From an uncultured Flammeovirgaceae bacterium (GTDB lineage Bacteria; Bacteroidota; Bacteroidia; Cytophagales; Cyclobacteriaceae), in assembly GCA_946886805.1 (NCBI GenBank), contig CAMPJM010000045.1:1-13784 (forward strand): a stretch of DNA of 13,784 bases. Reading direction: 5' to 3'. The first letter of the stretch is position 1; each line of letters starts with the position of its first letter. The position numbers and the translations under genes are program-made. The notes under the pieces are model-generated. The model worked only from the letters and a program-made list of their open reading frames with translations, was not told where the DNA came from and ran no database searches. Positions 13,730 through 13,784 of the stretch are shown piece after piece.

Positions 13730-13784
13730 GCACCTACGGGGCATAGTTCCTGCTGTTTTTTTTCTATAAACAGCTTACCCCTCT
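13730..13784. repeat. Partial intergenic repeat at window edge
   Basis: A small hairpin word GCACCTACGGGGC (13730-13742) is followed by a 7-bp inverted repeat, GCTGTTT (13752-13758) with AAACAGC (13768-13774), containing CTATAAACAG, and then CTTACCCCT cut off by the window end. I recall similar 'CTATAAACAG ... CCTACGGGG' units as a recurring intergenic repeat in Bacteroidota genomes. The second unit appears to continue beyond the window. Confidence 0.45.

Overview
The window is an AT-rich chromosomal segment of a Bacteroidota bacterium, most likely from the order Cytophagales (a Fulvivirga- or Marivirga-like genome; the genus is a guess). The evidence is the gene families: a Bacteroidota-type lipoprotein, a porin of the Bacteroidota 'putative porin' type, LpxK (a Gram-negative outer membrane), the menaquinone enzymes MenF and MenI, a Nif3/zinc-ribbon pair, and a cysteine-free ArsC-like protein. 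Most starts lack a Shine-Dalgarno sequence, and the -7 boxes fit TAnnTTTG. No phage, transposase, CRISPR array, rRNA or tRNA is visible. Coding content is mostly housekeeping or envelope-related.

Layout. 3-554 (+) is an uncharacterised lipoprotein, ending in a heptamer array and a strong hairpin terminator. 717-2382 (-) is menI-menF, two menaquinone genes 7 nt apart. A 135-nt divergent spacer leads to a histidine phosphatase (2518-3162, +, TTG start) and an ArsC/Spx-like protein without cysteine (3272-3679, +). A nested palindromic, MITE-like element (about 3754-3864) lies between the convergent ends of that gene and a minus-strand operon. Read from 7338 down to 3903, the operon encodes a Nif3-like protein, a coiled-coil/C4 zinc-ribbon protein and a secreted TPR protein, with gaps of 5 and 14 nt. 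Upstream on the same strand is a receiver-PAS-PAS-DHp signalling protein without an ATPase domain (7464-8873). Across a divergent spacer lie lpxK and a porin gene (9209-12141, +, 2-8 nt apart), then miaE (12407-12988, +) and a LOG-family phosphoribohydrolase (13125-13682, +).

MenI and MenF supply menaquinone for respiration. LpxK and the porin contribute the lipid and protein sides of the outer membrane. MiaE modifies A37 of tRNA.

The least ordinary part is intergenic. Several spacers consist of degenerate tandem 'words' that hold exact 7-bp or 8-bp register while the letters vary: 562-596 (7), 12143-12214 (8), 12313-12368 (8), 12370-12404 (7), 13039-13115 (7), and weakly 13690-13724 (7). 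They resemble the STRR heptamer repeats described in cyanobacteria. With the nested palindrome at 3754-3864 and a repeat fragment at the right edge, they are the best candidates for something poorly described. I see no clear novel multi-gene system such as defence, a secretion apparatus or a biosynthetic cluster.
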